Source of the DNA: Blastomyces gilchristii SLH14081
Taxonomy: Eukaryota > Ascomycota > Eurotiomycetes > Onygenales > Ajellomycetaceae
DNA: 64,000 bases
Direction: 5' to 3'
Assembly (NCBI RefSeq): GCF_000003855.2
Contig: NW_003101675.1
Location: 529,663-593,662, forward strand
Part shown: positions 34,355 through 46,316 of the stretch, in pieces
How the letters are laid out: each line of letters begins with the position of its first letter
How positions within the stretch are numbered: position 1 is the stretch's first letter
The notes under the pieces: generated by a model
What the model was told of the DNA's origin: nothing
What the model saw: the letters and a program-made list of their open reading frames with translations, nothing else
Databases searched by the model: none
Program-made: the position numbers and the translations under genes

Positions 34355-34663
34355 TATAAGAGGCCTACACTGAATAGATCAGTATAATATTAGAGATCTT
34401 ATATAACAAAGAGAAAAATATTAGAGAAGGAAAAGAAAGAGAAAGTGTGAGAATCAGTGATTGAAGTGAATATTTATACATGTATGTGATGATGTATGTG
34501 ATGGAGCTTCGGAGTGGAAGAATCTATACGCGTTTGTGGCGGCCGAGGATCAGTGATTGAGAATGGCCGAGAATCGGGGCGTACGTGTTCCAGAATGGAG
34601 CGGTTGAAATCTGTGAAGTGTAACAGAATAGTCTATATGATTGATCGGGCGCAGCCCGCTACA
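34355..34663 (-). repeat. Chromovirus D 5' LTR
   Basis: 309 bp. The outer half (about 34500-34663) is GC-richer and full of CG dinucleotides (ACGCG, GGCGGCCG, TCGGGGCG, TCGGGCGC), whereas the inner half is AT-rich. It ends GCCCGCTACA on the plus strand, next to the TTTTT duplication. The 66-aa ORF across it is chance. Confidence 0.85.
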
Positions 34664-37440
34664 TTTTTGAATTACAAGATCTCTTCAGAACTGAACTCGA
34701 AGAAGATTTACTGAAACTATAATTATTATAGATATTATAGATAATATATACTTAAGACTTATATAACTTTACAGATATAATTTATATATAACTACTCACA
34801 AGTCAGATGTATACTTCTAATCAGTGTTAGTAAACTTACTTATAAAGATAGAATCAGTTAATACTGTAGAGTTAATTAGAGAAGATAAGCTTATTTATAT
34901 AATAACTTTATAGTTATGAAAACTAAGCTTCAGATATCACAGAAATATCAAAATCTCACAGAAACATTCAGTTCAGCTAAGACAGCTGAGCTGTTATCTT
35001 ATTATAAGAAGAATCTGATAATAGATTTAATAGCAGAATAGACACTCTTCTGAGAATTAAGCTATAAGCTCTTTCATTATAAGACAGAAGGTTTGCAGAC
35101 TTATGTAAAGAAGAATCTGAAGAATAACTTTATTTAATCTTCACAGATCTTCACAGAAGTCTCTGTAATATTTATAAAGAAAAAGAATAAAGATCTCACA
35201 TTATATATAAACTATCACAATCTGAACTTCAAGACTATAAAGTGTCACTATTCTCTATCTCTAATTGAGAATATAATTAATTATCTCATAAAAGCTGTTA
35301 TATTCATATACCTGAATACAATTAATACATATATATAGCTGTGAATATAATCTGAGAATGAATAAAAGACTGTCTTTAAAATCACACTGAGATTATTTAA
35401 ATATTTAGCATTGTCTTTTAGTTTAATTAATATCTCTATAGTATTTCAGTCTTTTATTAATAAAATACTTTATATATATCTGAATATCTTTATAATAATA
35501 TATCTGAATAATGGGATGATGTACTCTATAAAGAAGAAAGAATGCACTGAGTATATACAAACTGTATTAAAGATCTTAGATGAGACAGAACTGTATATTA
35601 AGCTTGTAAAGTATCACTTAAGCGTTTATCAGATTAATTTTCTAGAATAAATAATTACTATATATAATAATCAGATGAAATCTTTACAGATGAGAACTAT
35701 TCTATTATAATCAGAGTTAACTAGTATTTATAAGATGTATATCTTTCTGAGCTTTGTGAATTTCTATAGATTGTTTATCTTTATATTTATAAGAATCTTC
35801 TTAACTCTTATAAATATAATGAAGAGTGAAAATAAGAAGAAGTGATTCTATAAATAAAGAATGAAAAGATTATTAAGAAGAAAGAGCTGTAAGAACTTTC
35901 TTATCTCAGACACTTATGAATTCTTTATAAGATTAAAACAGATATTTAAAGATATAGTTATACTGTTATACTTTAATCTCTTACTTTTAATCAGATTAAA
36001 GATAGATATCTTCTTCTTTATAATTTCAGAAATAGTCTTATAACTACAGTTAAAAGAGAACTGAGTTTCAGTAGTTTTTTTCTCATAGAAGATACAACTC
36101 ATAGAGATTAACTATAATATTTATAATCAGAAGCTTCTTATAATAGTGAAATTCTTTTATTACTAATATCACTATTTTAAGAGTCTTATAATAGTAATTA
36201 CTATTAGAACTGATTATAATAGCTTATAATAGTATACTTTAATCAAGAGACTCTTACAGTAGTAGATTTACTAAGCTCAGAAACTGAGTGAGTTCTGATT
36301 CAATATAGAGTATATTAAGAAAACTAAGAACTCAGTAAATAGACTCTCTTACAGATCTGACTATATTAAGAAGATCAGAATAACAGATACAGAGAGACTA
36401 GAGAAAAGAGAAAAGCTTTATAAGATACTCAGACTAAGTATTGTAAAGAGATTAACTGAAGAGTCTTTTATTTCTTTATAAGAGAAGAGAAGAAAGAGAG
36501 ACAAAAAGTCTGTATAACTACTTCTTATAACACTGAGAGTTAACACTCTGAGAATCTCTGTAAAGATTCTTAGAGAGAGTATCTATAATCTGAAGAGTTT
36601 ATAAGTATTAAAAAGTACTGTAAAAAATCTAATATAAGAGAAAACAGAGTATAAGTCTTTATAAAATCTTCTGTTCAGATTATCAGAACTGCAACTGAAG
36701 GATAAATATACTCAGTATATTCAGAACCTGCTTACATCAGGAATTAATTCTATAGAAATAAAGAATTAAAAAGACTTAAATACTCTCTTATAAAGAGATA
36801 ACTGAATTTATATATCTATGAATAAGTTTCTATATATAGAACTTATTAAAAGATATTATAACTCTTCTCTAGCAGGTCATGTTACAGATATAATAATTAG
36901 TAAGTTACTTATAAGAAAATACTTCTGACTGAAGATATAAGAACTTTTAAAGAAGATAGTGAATTCTTATACTATTTATCAGAGTGTATAAGTAGTATAG
37001 TTCAGATTATATAAAGAACTTACTTCTCTACTCATCTTATAAAAATCTTGAGAATAGTTAAAAATAAATACTCTTATAAGTCTCTCTAAAAGTAAGAATA
37101 TATATAATAGCTGCTTTGACAGTGTGCTGATGATAATAGATTACTTCATTAAAATAATAGACTTTATACTCACTTATAAGAACTTATAGTGAAAGAATTT
37201 AACTTATATCATTATCTGTGATATAATCTGATTATATGAATTACTTATAAATATTGTCTAAGATAGAGAATTAATCTTTATAAAAAAGTTCTAATCTAAT
37301 CTGGTAACTATATTAAAGATCTTATGAGATCTAAGTATAACTTTTCATTAACAGACAGATAATCAGATAGAATATCTAATATATATGTTAAAACAGTATC
37401 TGTGATACTTTGTCAATTATAATCAGAATGACTGAGTGTA
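34664..37440 (+). pseudogene. Gypsy-2 pol: RT, RNase H, integrase
   Basis: A second Ty3/gypsy family, more decayed. Before RT a segment like LFWELSYKLFHYKTEGLQTYV (family 'YGPLYPLSPEEL..L') lies near 35060. RT shows VIFIKKKNKDLTLYINYHNLN near 35168 and the active site as YLNN near 35505. RNase H is near 35960-36290. The integrase His/Cys finger (HVTDIIISKLLIRKYFWLKI...) is near 36875, and the core (FDSVLMIIDYFIKIIDF..., FHWQTDNQIE) covers about 37110-37440. It is cut by the LINE within the core at NYNQND-W-V. CA as well as CG/CC are depleted here, a heavier load than in the younger elements. Confidence 0.75.
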
Positions 37441-37814
37441 TTATTATTATTATTATTATTCTTCAATTATAGATGTATGCAGTCAGAGACTATGACATCT
37501 ACCTGAGAACTTTTAGTTCTCAGGGTTTTTCCTATATCTGTAAAGTTAACTATTATACATTCACCAATGTCAGATATGCAAAATCAGAAAATTCCAGTCC
37601 AGAATACAAAAACTGTTTACAAATTGCAGTATTTTAACATCTTCTGATACTTTGAAACCATTTGACAATATCATGACAAAAGAAAAGAGAACACAGTCTT
37701 AAAGATAGACACATTAAATAGATAGATAGAAAAGAATTGAAAGAAAAAGATAAAGTAAAGAGAGACTGTAATAAAACAAATTATTAAAAGATAGTATATA
37801 GTTGTTTTAACAGA
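37441..37814 (-). other. LINE copy 2, 3' UTR and tail
   Basis: Matches 57479-57854 in reverse; the tail on the plus strand is (TTA)n followed by TTCTTCAATTAT. No coding. Confidence 0.75.
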
Positions 37815-40800
37815 CTATATCTGATTGATTTCCTTCTCTTCATATTCAGATATTTCTGAATTCAGTCATTTTCTTGTAGCTGCTTGAGTTTCTAATAGAA
37901 AGTCTATTAAGTATTTAATTCCTGTCTCAGTTGAGAATAAGAATCTTATATTTAATTAATTTAGATCATACTTCTCTTTCAATCTGACTCTGAGACTATT
38001 GTATAATGTACAGTGCATTACAATATACTCAGAATTCTCATTTGCATTGCAGAATGAGCATTCTATTGAATCAAATCTATCATCAAATCTTTGTATATAA
38101 GATTTGAAATAGCCATATTCTAGTTTCAGCTGTATTATAGATGAGAATATTTTCTTTTTACATTTAATTGAACAGGATTTTCACTTAGATTTTGTTTCAA
38201 ATCTTGAATAATGTATACTCTTCTTTTATTTCTGCCAGCTTTCATTTCACTTGTCTAAACAAGATTCTTTTATTTTTCTCTTTATAAAAGACCAGAACAT
38301 AATTTTTTGAATAGATCTGCTTAATTCTGAACTCTTTTTTACAGCTGAATCAGTCATTTCATTGTCATGAATATTTATATGAGTAGGAACTTAGTGTAGA
38401 TGAATTATTAGCTTTGATATTCTTCTCTTTTGAATTTTTAAAACAGAGTTTAAGATCAGTTCAAGATTCATTTGATTATTATAAATCTGACTATTTCTAA
38501 GTCTTTTTAAAGCAGCTTGACTATCAGAGAATATTCATGTCTCTTTTAAACTATTTCCTCTTTTATGAGATTTTATTTCAATGAGTTTGAAAGCTTTTAC
38601 TATTATAAATAGTTCAGCATCAAAGACTTCAGATTCAGAGTCTAAATTTCAGAAATCTGAGATAAAATTGATATTATCTTCAGTATAAGCAATGTCTGTG
38701 TCTAATCTATTTAAATTCTCATTTTTGAAGTCATCTGAATAAATCAGAATAGAGTCTTTTATATTGTTTGTAGAAATTCTCTTCAAATACTGTTCATATT
38801 CTTTCTTCTTAGATAGTTCACTTATCTATGGGTCTATAAGAGATTCAAGCTTTTCTCTTCAGAGAGATATCTTCTTATGATCAACTGTTTCAATATTTAA
38901 AGAAGAAAATACATTTTTAATCAGTGAGTATAGTCTATACAGTTGAGAAGACATTTTCTTTGAAGAATTATTTTTATTTCAATCAAGAAATCTATTTCAA
39001 TTCAGTTCATTTTCAGAGTTAATTGAAGAAAATGAAGAAGAGACTCTTTCTCTGATTATATGATTTAAGCTCATCTTTATAACTCTCAGAGCATAGTTCA
39101 TACAGGTCTTTTCAAATCTAATAACAGAAGAAAGAATTGAAGCTTCAATTTTCATTACTTTAATAGAAGATAATTTGAATAATTTAAGAATTCTTCTGAA
39201 AGCTCTGTTTTACAGACTTTGAAAGAGTTCAGTGAAATTCTCTTGATTATTTCATTAAACTTGAACTTCATAATCAGCTACTGAGGTAATACAGGCTATA
39301 TATAACTGTCTCATAGTCTGGAAGAATAGACCTCTCTCTGTATTTAATAGTCTGATTATGTTGTTTAATAGTCTTTCTGCCTTGACAGTTCTTTGTTAAA
39401 TGTGATATTTAAAATTCAACTTGAAATTTAATCATACTTCTAATCATTTGATATTTACACTGAGTTTAATCTGTCTATTTAAAAGAGATAGAGATAGTTC
39501 TTTCTCATTGAATCTAGAAAAGAAATGAATTAACTCAGTTGTACTGATATTAAATTGAATTTGATTGATATCTGCTCTAACAAAGATTTTCTTTGCAGCT
39601 TTTTCAATCACTTTTGAATTCTCTTTGATAGTTTTTAAGCTGTAGACTAGATCATTATTATTCATATAACTCAGAGATTACACTATTCTCATATTTCTAT
39701 TTTTGAATAGATATACAGTGTATATTGTAAATAAAATGAGTGAGATTGAACATTCTTACAGTACTTCTATTTTTATCTCAGTCTTGTTTTATTTCATTTC
39801 ATCAAAGAAAAGTTGTATGATTATTTTAGATATAAAACAGTAAAGTCATTTTATTAAAGAAAATAACAGTTTTAATATCTTCAAAGTCTGAATTAACTTT
39901 GACTTTGAAACAAGATTAAATGCTTTTTTTATATTAACAAAAACTGCAGTTGAGACCAGATCTTTATACTTTGCTATTTAAATATCATGAATAACTGAGA
40001 GAACAGTGTCAATTGCAGAATATTGTTTTCTATCTCTCATTTATTCACTGAATAAAAGAGAATTACTAATAGAGCTTATAAAAGATAGTTGAGTAACTAC
40101 TATCTTTTCTAAAACCTTTTCTAGATACTTCAATAGAGATATTACTCTATATGACTTAGAAATTGAACTTTTTCTATTAGATTTTACAAGAATCACTTCA
40201 GTAGCTTCTCTTCAGTATTCAGAATAATATTCATTTTTCAAGAGATTGAAAAACAGCTCAAAATACTCATTCTTTAAGTAGAAGTATGTATTTTGAATAA
40301 TAAAGTGATTAATTAAATCAGGCTCTGTCACAGTTCTAACTGAACTTGAGAAGATAGCTGACTCTAATTCATCTTATATAAGATCAGGCCATTCTCAGTC
40401 ATTTTTATTAATATAGTTAAGAAGTGATATATTCTCTTTCTCTGAATCTGAATCTGATGAGTTTTGAAAGAGAGTTCTTATAAAAGCTTGACATTTTTTC
40501 TCAAAAGAGTTTGCTGTATATAATTCATTCTGAAACTTATATTCTAAGACTGGAAGTTTTGCTACACTTCTTGTTTTAGTATAGTTAAAAGCTTTAAAAA
40601 CTTTCTTTTCTTATACTTCTTTAAGAAATTTATTTCAGCAGTCTGTTTTAGCTCTGTTAATAGCTGAAAAATATTCATTTCTGACAGCTTTGAACTTTTT
40701 ATCAGAAATTACATCATTCTTTTAATCTCTTCTAGCAGTAGCTAATTATTTTCTTTTAGATGTGATATTCTCATTCTATCAAGGTTTTGAATACTCAGAA

Positions 40801-41772
40801 GATTTTCTCTTTGAAATATTATCTTTAACACTTATTAGAATAATAGATGTAATGAGCTTCACTCTATTCTCAATCATTTCATTTGAGATGTCTTGACCAG
40901 GATTTCAATATAGCTCACTCTGTCTTTTAGATTTTAACAGTTTTATGCTTTCTTCAACTGCCTTTCAATCAGCTTTTTCAAAGTTAAACTAATTAGAGAG
41001 AAGAGGATTTTCACTCATTTATTTCTCACTCAGTGAAATATTAAATTGAATAATCTCATGATCTGATCTTGATATCTTATTTAAATTAATAAATCAGTTT
41101 ACAAGTCTTTTTTTTTATTAGATTTTATAACATGAAGATCAGATCTATAATAGATTTCTGTTTCATATCTTTTTTAAAGAATGTTTATTAATCAGACTTG
41201 TTCATTAAAGCTATTGAATACTCAGAGATTCATTCAATCAGATTATCAACTCTTACTGCTCTTTTATACTCTGAATTTCATCAGAGATAATGTGCATTGT
41301 AATCTTCTACAATTATAGAGTTTCTTAATAAAGTTATGTTTAGAAATCCTCTATTAATTGTTCAGATATTGTTATTTTTCTTCAATGACTTTTCATTATA
41401 GATATTTATGAGCTGTATAGTATTAAACTCATTCTCTTTATCTATAATATCACTCATCAGAATATCAGGGTCAGACATGATATTAAATCTTAGATTAAAT
41501 TGATATCTTGATCTCTTTCTTTCATAGATCACTACTCTTGACTTTATCTCAGATATTTGAGATAGAAAGCAGTAGTAGCTTGAATAAGAAATAACATATT
41601 TTTGCTCAGCATCAAAATTTGGCTTCTGAAGCAGTATAAAATTAACTTTTTATTTAAATACAATTTGAAGACAAGAATAAAGACAATTTGAGTTTCTATT
41701 CACATTATTTTGAATAAATGTGATTTTTGAAGAGTTTTTAGACTTTTTTTGTTGTTTTTATTGTATATTCAT
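37815..41772 (-). pseudogene. LINE copy 2 ORF2: endonuclease, RT, RNase H, zinc knuckle
   Basis: Start ATG at 41772, equivalent to 53531 of copy 3. Order from the N-terminus: APE-type endonuclease (about 41720-40950), RT (about 40350-39300) with the active site as YMNNN near 39660 (YIDDI in copy 3), RNase H (about 38780-38360) and a CCHC knuckle near 38060. A well-kept open stretch at 39444-39665 covers RT palm/thumb. In-frame stops are mostly TGA, plus TAA. Damage is heavier than in copy 3. Confidence 0.8.
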
Positions 41773-41814
41773 ACTAAAAGAGAGTAGAGTAGAATCTAAT
41801 TACTATCATTAGAT

Positions 41815-43400
41815 AGTAGATTATAACTATTCTGAAAAGTAGAAATCTCAACTGCTTGAATTATATCTAGTTTATCATCAGAGTCATTTCTCAATTCTCT
41901 AATCTTAACAGAAGTTTAAGGATTCAAATTCTATTTACATTTAACTGAAGAATTGAAGTTTGAAGATTTAGATAGTTGAGAGTTTCTTCTTTTTAAGCTT
42001 GCAGTTATGAGTTTACTGACTTGACTATTCTCTTCAGTTCTAGATTTACTTTGAGCTTCATCTTTTCTTCAGTTCTTTTGAGTTCTTGAAGTAAACATAC
42101 ATTCTTTTGAGCTAGATGCATGTTTTTCTTTGCAATTAGAACACTTAAGCAGAGTGTATTGATATATTTTATCTCTTTTTAAGCATATTTCATATTTATA
42201 CTCACTAGTTTTATGATCTCTGGCACAGAATGCACATTTTGAGTCTCTAAAATAAGAAATTATAAAGTATTCATATCTTTGATAGTTTAAACACTGTGTT
42301 TAAGCTTTGAGATTCATTCTTGAGTCTTTGTATTCATGAACTGTCATTTTCACACCTGCTACTCTTACTTCAGAGATCTTTGACTGTTCAAGTATCTTTA
42401 TATATACTAGAACAGAGATATTTCTTCTGCTTTATCTGAATTCAATTGAATTTAATCATACAGGCTCTTTTCTCAGTTGAATAGAATTGTATTCTTCTAA
42501 TTCAATTTTCAGAAGTAGTATTTCTTCTTCACAGTCAAAAATTTCAACTGAAATATTGTAAAGAATGAATTTGTCTCACTTTTCATCTCTCTTAGATAGA
42601 ATCATTATATTTAATAAAGATTCTACTGCTGATTTTCAGAGATTCTCATTCTGAATAAGAAATTCTGCACTAAATTCAGATATTATAGTCAGAATAATGA
42701 AGTTTTCAAAGAAGAATGACTCAATTAAAGCTATAACTGGTTTTTGAACTTCAATATCAGTCATTAACTGTGAAAAGAACTGCTGATTAATTTCATTTCT
42801 GATTCTGAAAATAAAATTTCACCTTAGCTTGTTTCTTTGTGGAATATTCTGATTTGAGACTTTAAGAATAAGTCTTCTATTTCTGGAGATTTAAAAGTTT
42901 TTCTCTTTTTACATTTTTTTCTTCACTTTTCTATGAATAGAAGCATGAGCAGTATTCTTCTCAGTTTTCTCAGGATTTTGAGCAGATTTTGAGACAGCAG
43001 GTTTAGAGACAGTAAATTCAGCTGCTTAAGCATATATTTTCTTCTGATTCAAAGAAGAAGAAGAAGTAGAAAAAAAAGAAGAAGAAGAGCAAGATGAAGA
43101 GTCAGTGATTATACTAGAAATTTTCAATGATTTTTAAACTGTGTTTAAAATTCCAAGTTTGAACTTAATCATCTCCTGTAGTTATCTAGCCTGAGTATAA
43201 AGAATTAACAGAATGTCTTCATTCATCTCACTCAGATACTGCTTTTCAAGAATCTTGCTTACTTTTTTAAGTTTCTATATTTTAAGAACTTGTTATTTCT
43301 CTATTTCTTCTTTCTTTCTTCTCTTCAGAATTTCAATCTCAGAAATAGTATTTGAGCAAGCATCTTTTTTCACATCAACTGAGAGTATTTTTGAACTCAT
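41815..43400 (-). pseudogene. LINE copy 2 ORF1 (Gag-like, zinc knuckles)
   Basis: ATG at 43400 (MSS...), aligning with 51913 of copy 3. A Ser-rich linker (about 43110-43030) is followed by a basic region and cysteine knuckles near 42290-42120 (CNCQRY...-type and a second CNCKEKHAS.S.EC-type motif). Nucleic-acid binding of the element RNA is the expected role. Multiple stops. Confidence 0.7.
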
Positions 43401-43560
43401 TATTCTCACTTAATGAAAAGTTGATCAGACTGTTTTAATTGAGATATTTATTAAACTCTTTTGAAAAGTTGATCAGACTGTTTCAATTAAGAGATTTCTA
43501 AGTCTGTTTTCAATTGAAAAGTCGATCAGACTGTTTTAAAAGAAGAATAAAAGACTCTTG
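43401..43560 (-). repeat. 53-bp tandem repeats upstream of ORF1 (LINE copy 2, three units)
   Basis: The core GATCAGACTG with flanking AAAAGTT occurs three times at roughly 50-bp spacing. Copy 3 has four such units at 51718-51898. Position just ahead of ORF1 suggests a promoter or translation-control role, by inference only. Confidence 0.7.
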
Positions 43561-45069
43561 TATATAAAATATCTGATTTTTTTTTACACTAGTTCAGTAA
43601 CTAGGTTAGATTGTTGAAGAAAATCTAATAAACTAAAATTAATTTTTAAGATAAATCAATAAAATCTTTACAATCTCTTTCTTAGAATACAGTAAGAAAA
43701 AGTAGAATATCAATTAATAATAAATCAGATAATATAACAGTTTTTGAGATAAAAACTGATAAAAAATAAATTCATTTTTTACAGAGATATTGATTAACAC
43801 TATTCAATTTTATTCTAAATTATTCAATTCTTCTCACACAACAAGTGTGCAACTTGAATCAGTTAATAAAGAGTATAAAAAAGAATTAAGTATTAATGAA
43901 AGCTCTTCAGTCACTAAAAAAGTAAATCTGACTTAAAAGAATATAAAATTATAACAGAAAACAACTCTGTTTTTAATTCTTTGTAACAATATTGTATAAA
44001 ATTCAGAGAAAAATATCTTACTTTTTCAAGAGAAGTAAAAAACTATTTCTAAGATCTTTTTTTTTGTATTAACTGCTGCAGAAGAATGAAATAGAAACTG
44101 TTAAGATATATACTTCTGTATACTCTCTATCAAGACTTTCTCTCTTCAGAGTCTTGATATTATAGAGAATATAAGTCTGTTTCTATATAATAATGTAAAT
44201 ATTGTCAGTAGAATATAAAGAAACTGGTTATTTATATCTCAAAATAGAAGACTTTGTCAATGATTATATTAATATAGAGTTAATTCTCAAATTTCATAGA
44301 AATCTAGTGTTACTGTTCTCAATCTCTTGCAGAATCTATTGAATATTGAGATATTAAAACTAGATTTAATATATCTCACTGTGCAGAGATTAAAGGCTCA
44401 GTCAGATCTTGAGATATACTGATTTTATAGTTATTATATCTGCTGATTATGTATCAAGTACAGATGTCAAGATATTTCTTTGTATTTTTCTGTCAGAGAT
44501 GGGCCAGATCAGAAGAAGTGATACAAGAGTGAAACTTGTTATTGATGTCTTGATACATCAAAGACAGAGAGAGTTTTTCACAGAGAATACACTTCAGATG
44601 TGTCTGTTAATTATATGCTTGATACTATTACTGAGATATCTTTTTGTATTTTTCTGCTGAAGATGAGCCAGATTGAAAAGGATGATATGTAGGTAAGACT
44701 TGATGTTGATGTTTTGAAACATCAAAGATAGACATGGTTTTCATGAAAGTTGCTTCTCAGATATCTCCACAATTACAGATTGAAGATCTTTCAAAATCAA
44801 GAAGATTCATGCATATGACTAGGTCTCTTCATCTTACAATTTGTATGGCACTTTGGCCCGGGGTTGTGGTGTGATGGGGGTGAACGGGGGATAATCCCAC
44901 ACAGGAGTTTCAAACAATGTCTGGTTCACATTTGACTGGATAACTCCACCACCACACGGGGTATGCGGTCGGCGATGGGGTCACAATGCTCGTATGATCG
45001 AGGGCTTTTCGATGGATCTATCGGCGGGTTCTTATTCGAAAAATTGAGCGAGTTCGTGGTGGAGCGCTT
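43561..45069 (-). promoter_or_regulatory. LINE copy 2, 5' UTR with GC-rich 5' end
   Basis: No supported coding. Two related units containing a GGCCAGATC-like core at about 44500 and 44665 match the 155-bp repeats of copy 3. The outermost 44850-45069 keeps CG and GG (CCCGGGG, CGGTCGGCG, TCGATGG), while everything inward is AT-rich. LINEs of this type carry an internal promoter at the 5' end, so that is the likely role. Confidence 0.6.
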
Positions 45070-45082
45070 GTCATCTGCAATC

Positions 45083-46046
45083 ACATGTCACTGAAGTCTT
45101 GCTACAGAGCCTGTTCTATCAGATATATGAATTGCTGAGATTTATAGTATCAGATCAGAGCTGTCAATTCATAAGCACTCTCTGAATAAGAATCTGTCAA
45201 GTTCTCAAGATTATACACTGTTTATCAACTATCTATCACTCTGAGACTGATAATGCATCAGTACAGATAATTCAGACTGTAAAGAATTATCTTTATAAGT
45301 TCTGTAATTACTTATAAGATAATTAAGATAATCTTCTTCTACACACAGAGATCACTATCAATGACTGAGATACTGTCTCAACAGACATAAGCCTATTCTT
45401 TCTTATATATGATTATCATATAAAAGTGTTGAATCTTCTAGAGATTACACAGTTCATACTGAACCTCTACAGTCTGATTTATATCACTGATAGTATAGTA
45501 ATAAAGCTTCAAGATATCTGTAACTGAGTAGAAGTCTTCATAATAAGTACTAAACAAGATTAAAAGAATTGAATCAATGATCACTAAGATCTCACTGAGT
45601 AATATAAGATAGAAGATCTGATATGATTAAATCTTAAGAATATACAGATTATATACTCATCTCACACACTGAATTACTGTTATATAAAGTATAAAGTGAT
45701 AGAAGTTCTAGAGAGTTATAACTATTATCTCAACACATTATCAGAAATTCATAATGTCTTTCATATAAGCTTACTTCACTGTGCTATCACTGATCTGTTT
45801 TCTTCTCAACTGACTTCTGACTGACAGCTGTCAGGGATCATAGAAGAAGATAATGAACTTGAATAAGAAATTGAAGATATTCTTAATAAGAGACTCTGCA
45901 GCCGCAGCTGATAATATCTTGTGAAATGAGTGAGCTATGATTGTCTGACTTGAACTCTGAGCTTCATATTATTCAAGATAGCAGCTCTCGACTGATGAGA
46001 ACTATGTGTTTATAACTCTATATCACTTCTGGAAAAGAGAGGCTAA
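45083..46046 (+). pseudogene. Chromovirus fragment C: integrase and chromodomain
   Basis: Begins abruptly in the integrase core next to the LINE 5' end (a 14-base stretch between is unassigned). It reads YHSETDNASVQIIQTVKNY near 45225 and a chromodomain (EIEDILNKRL) at about 45845-46000, then the polypurine tract GGAAAAGAGAGG before the LTR. TGA stops throughout. Confidence 0.75.
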
Positions 46047-46316
46047 TGTGACAGGCTGCGTCTGATCAATTATATATACTATTTCATTTCACTTCACAGA
46101 TTCCGCTGAAAGCTTCAATTCTCAGTTATCAATTCTCAGCTGAAAAACTCATGAAATTTCTATTCTTTCACTCTAAAGCTTCACTATGTACATGTATAAA
46201 TATTTACTCTGATCACTGATTTCTACACTTTCTCTTTCTTTCTTCTCTAGTATTTTTCACTTTTGTATTATAAGATCTATATATCATACTAGTCTATTCA
46301 GCATAGACTTCTTACA
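46047..46316 (+). repeat. Chromovirus C 3' LTR
   Basis: 270 bp, TGTGACAGGC to TTCTTACA. Followed by a sequence unrelated to the chromovirus family. Confidence 0.85.

Larger units (their letters stand above)
27914..34663 (-). mobile_element. Ty3/gypsy chromovirus D, full length, carrying two MITEs
   Basis: Two 309-bp LTRs (27914-28222 and 34355-34663) in reverse orientation, a TTTTT target duplication on both sides, and a complete gag-pol between. Without MITEs at 28762-29267 and 32319-32824 it is about 5.7 kb. It is the least damaged chromovirus here: the RT keeps YLDD, the Gag knuckle keeps CxxC...H...C, and the outer part of the 5' LTR keeps many CG dinucleotides. It inserted into the gypsy-2 element ahead of its RT. 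Confidence 0.9.
37441..45069 (-). mobile_element. Tad1-like LINE, copy 2, full length (about 7.6 kb)
   Basis: Minus-strand copy running from a GC-rich 5' end near 45069 to an (AAT)n tail at 37441. It contains 5' UTR repeats, ORF1 and ORF2 in the same order as 50167-57854. Its two flanks do not belong to one element: gypsy-2 integrase on the tail side, gypsy chromovirus integrase on the 5' side, and no target duplication is visible. Confidence 0.88.

Noticed and set aside
34514..34714. 66-codon ORF in the chromovirus D 5' LTR
   Set aside because: It crosses the LTR end into gypsy-2 and is absent from the other LTR copies.
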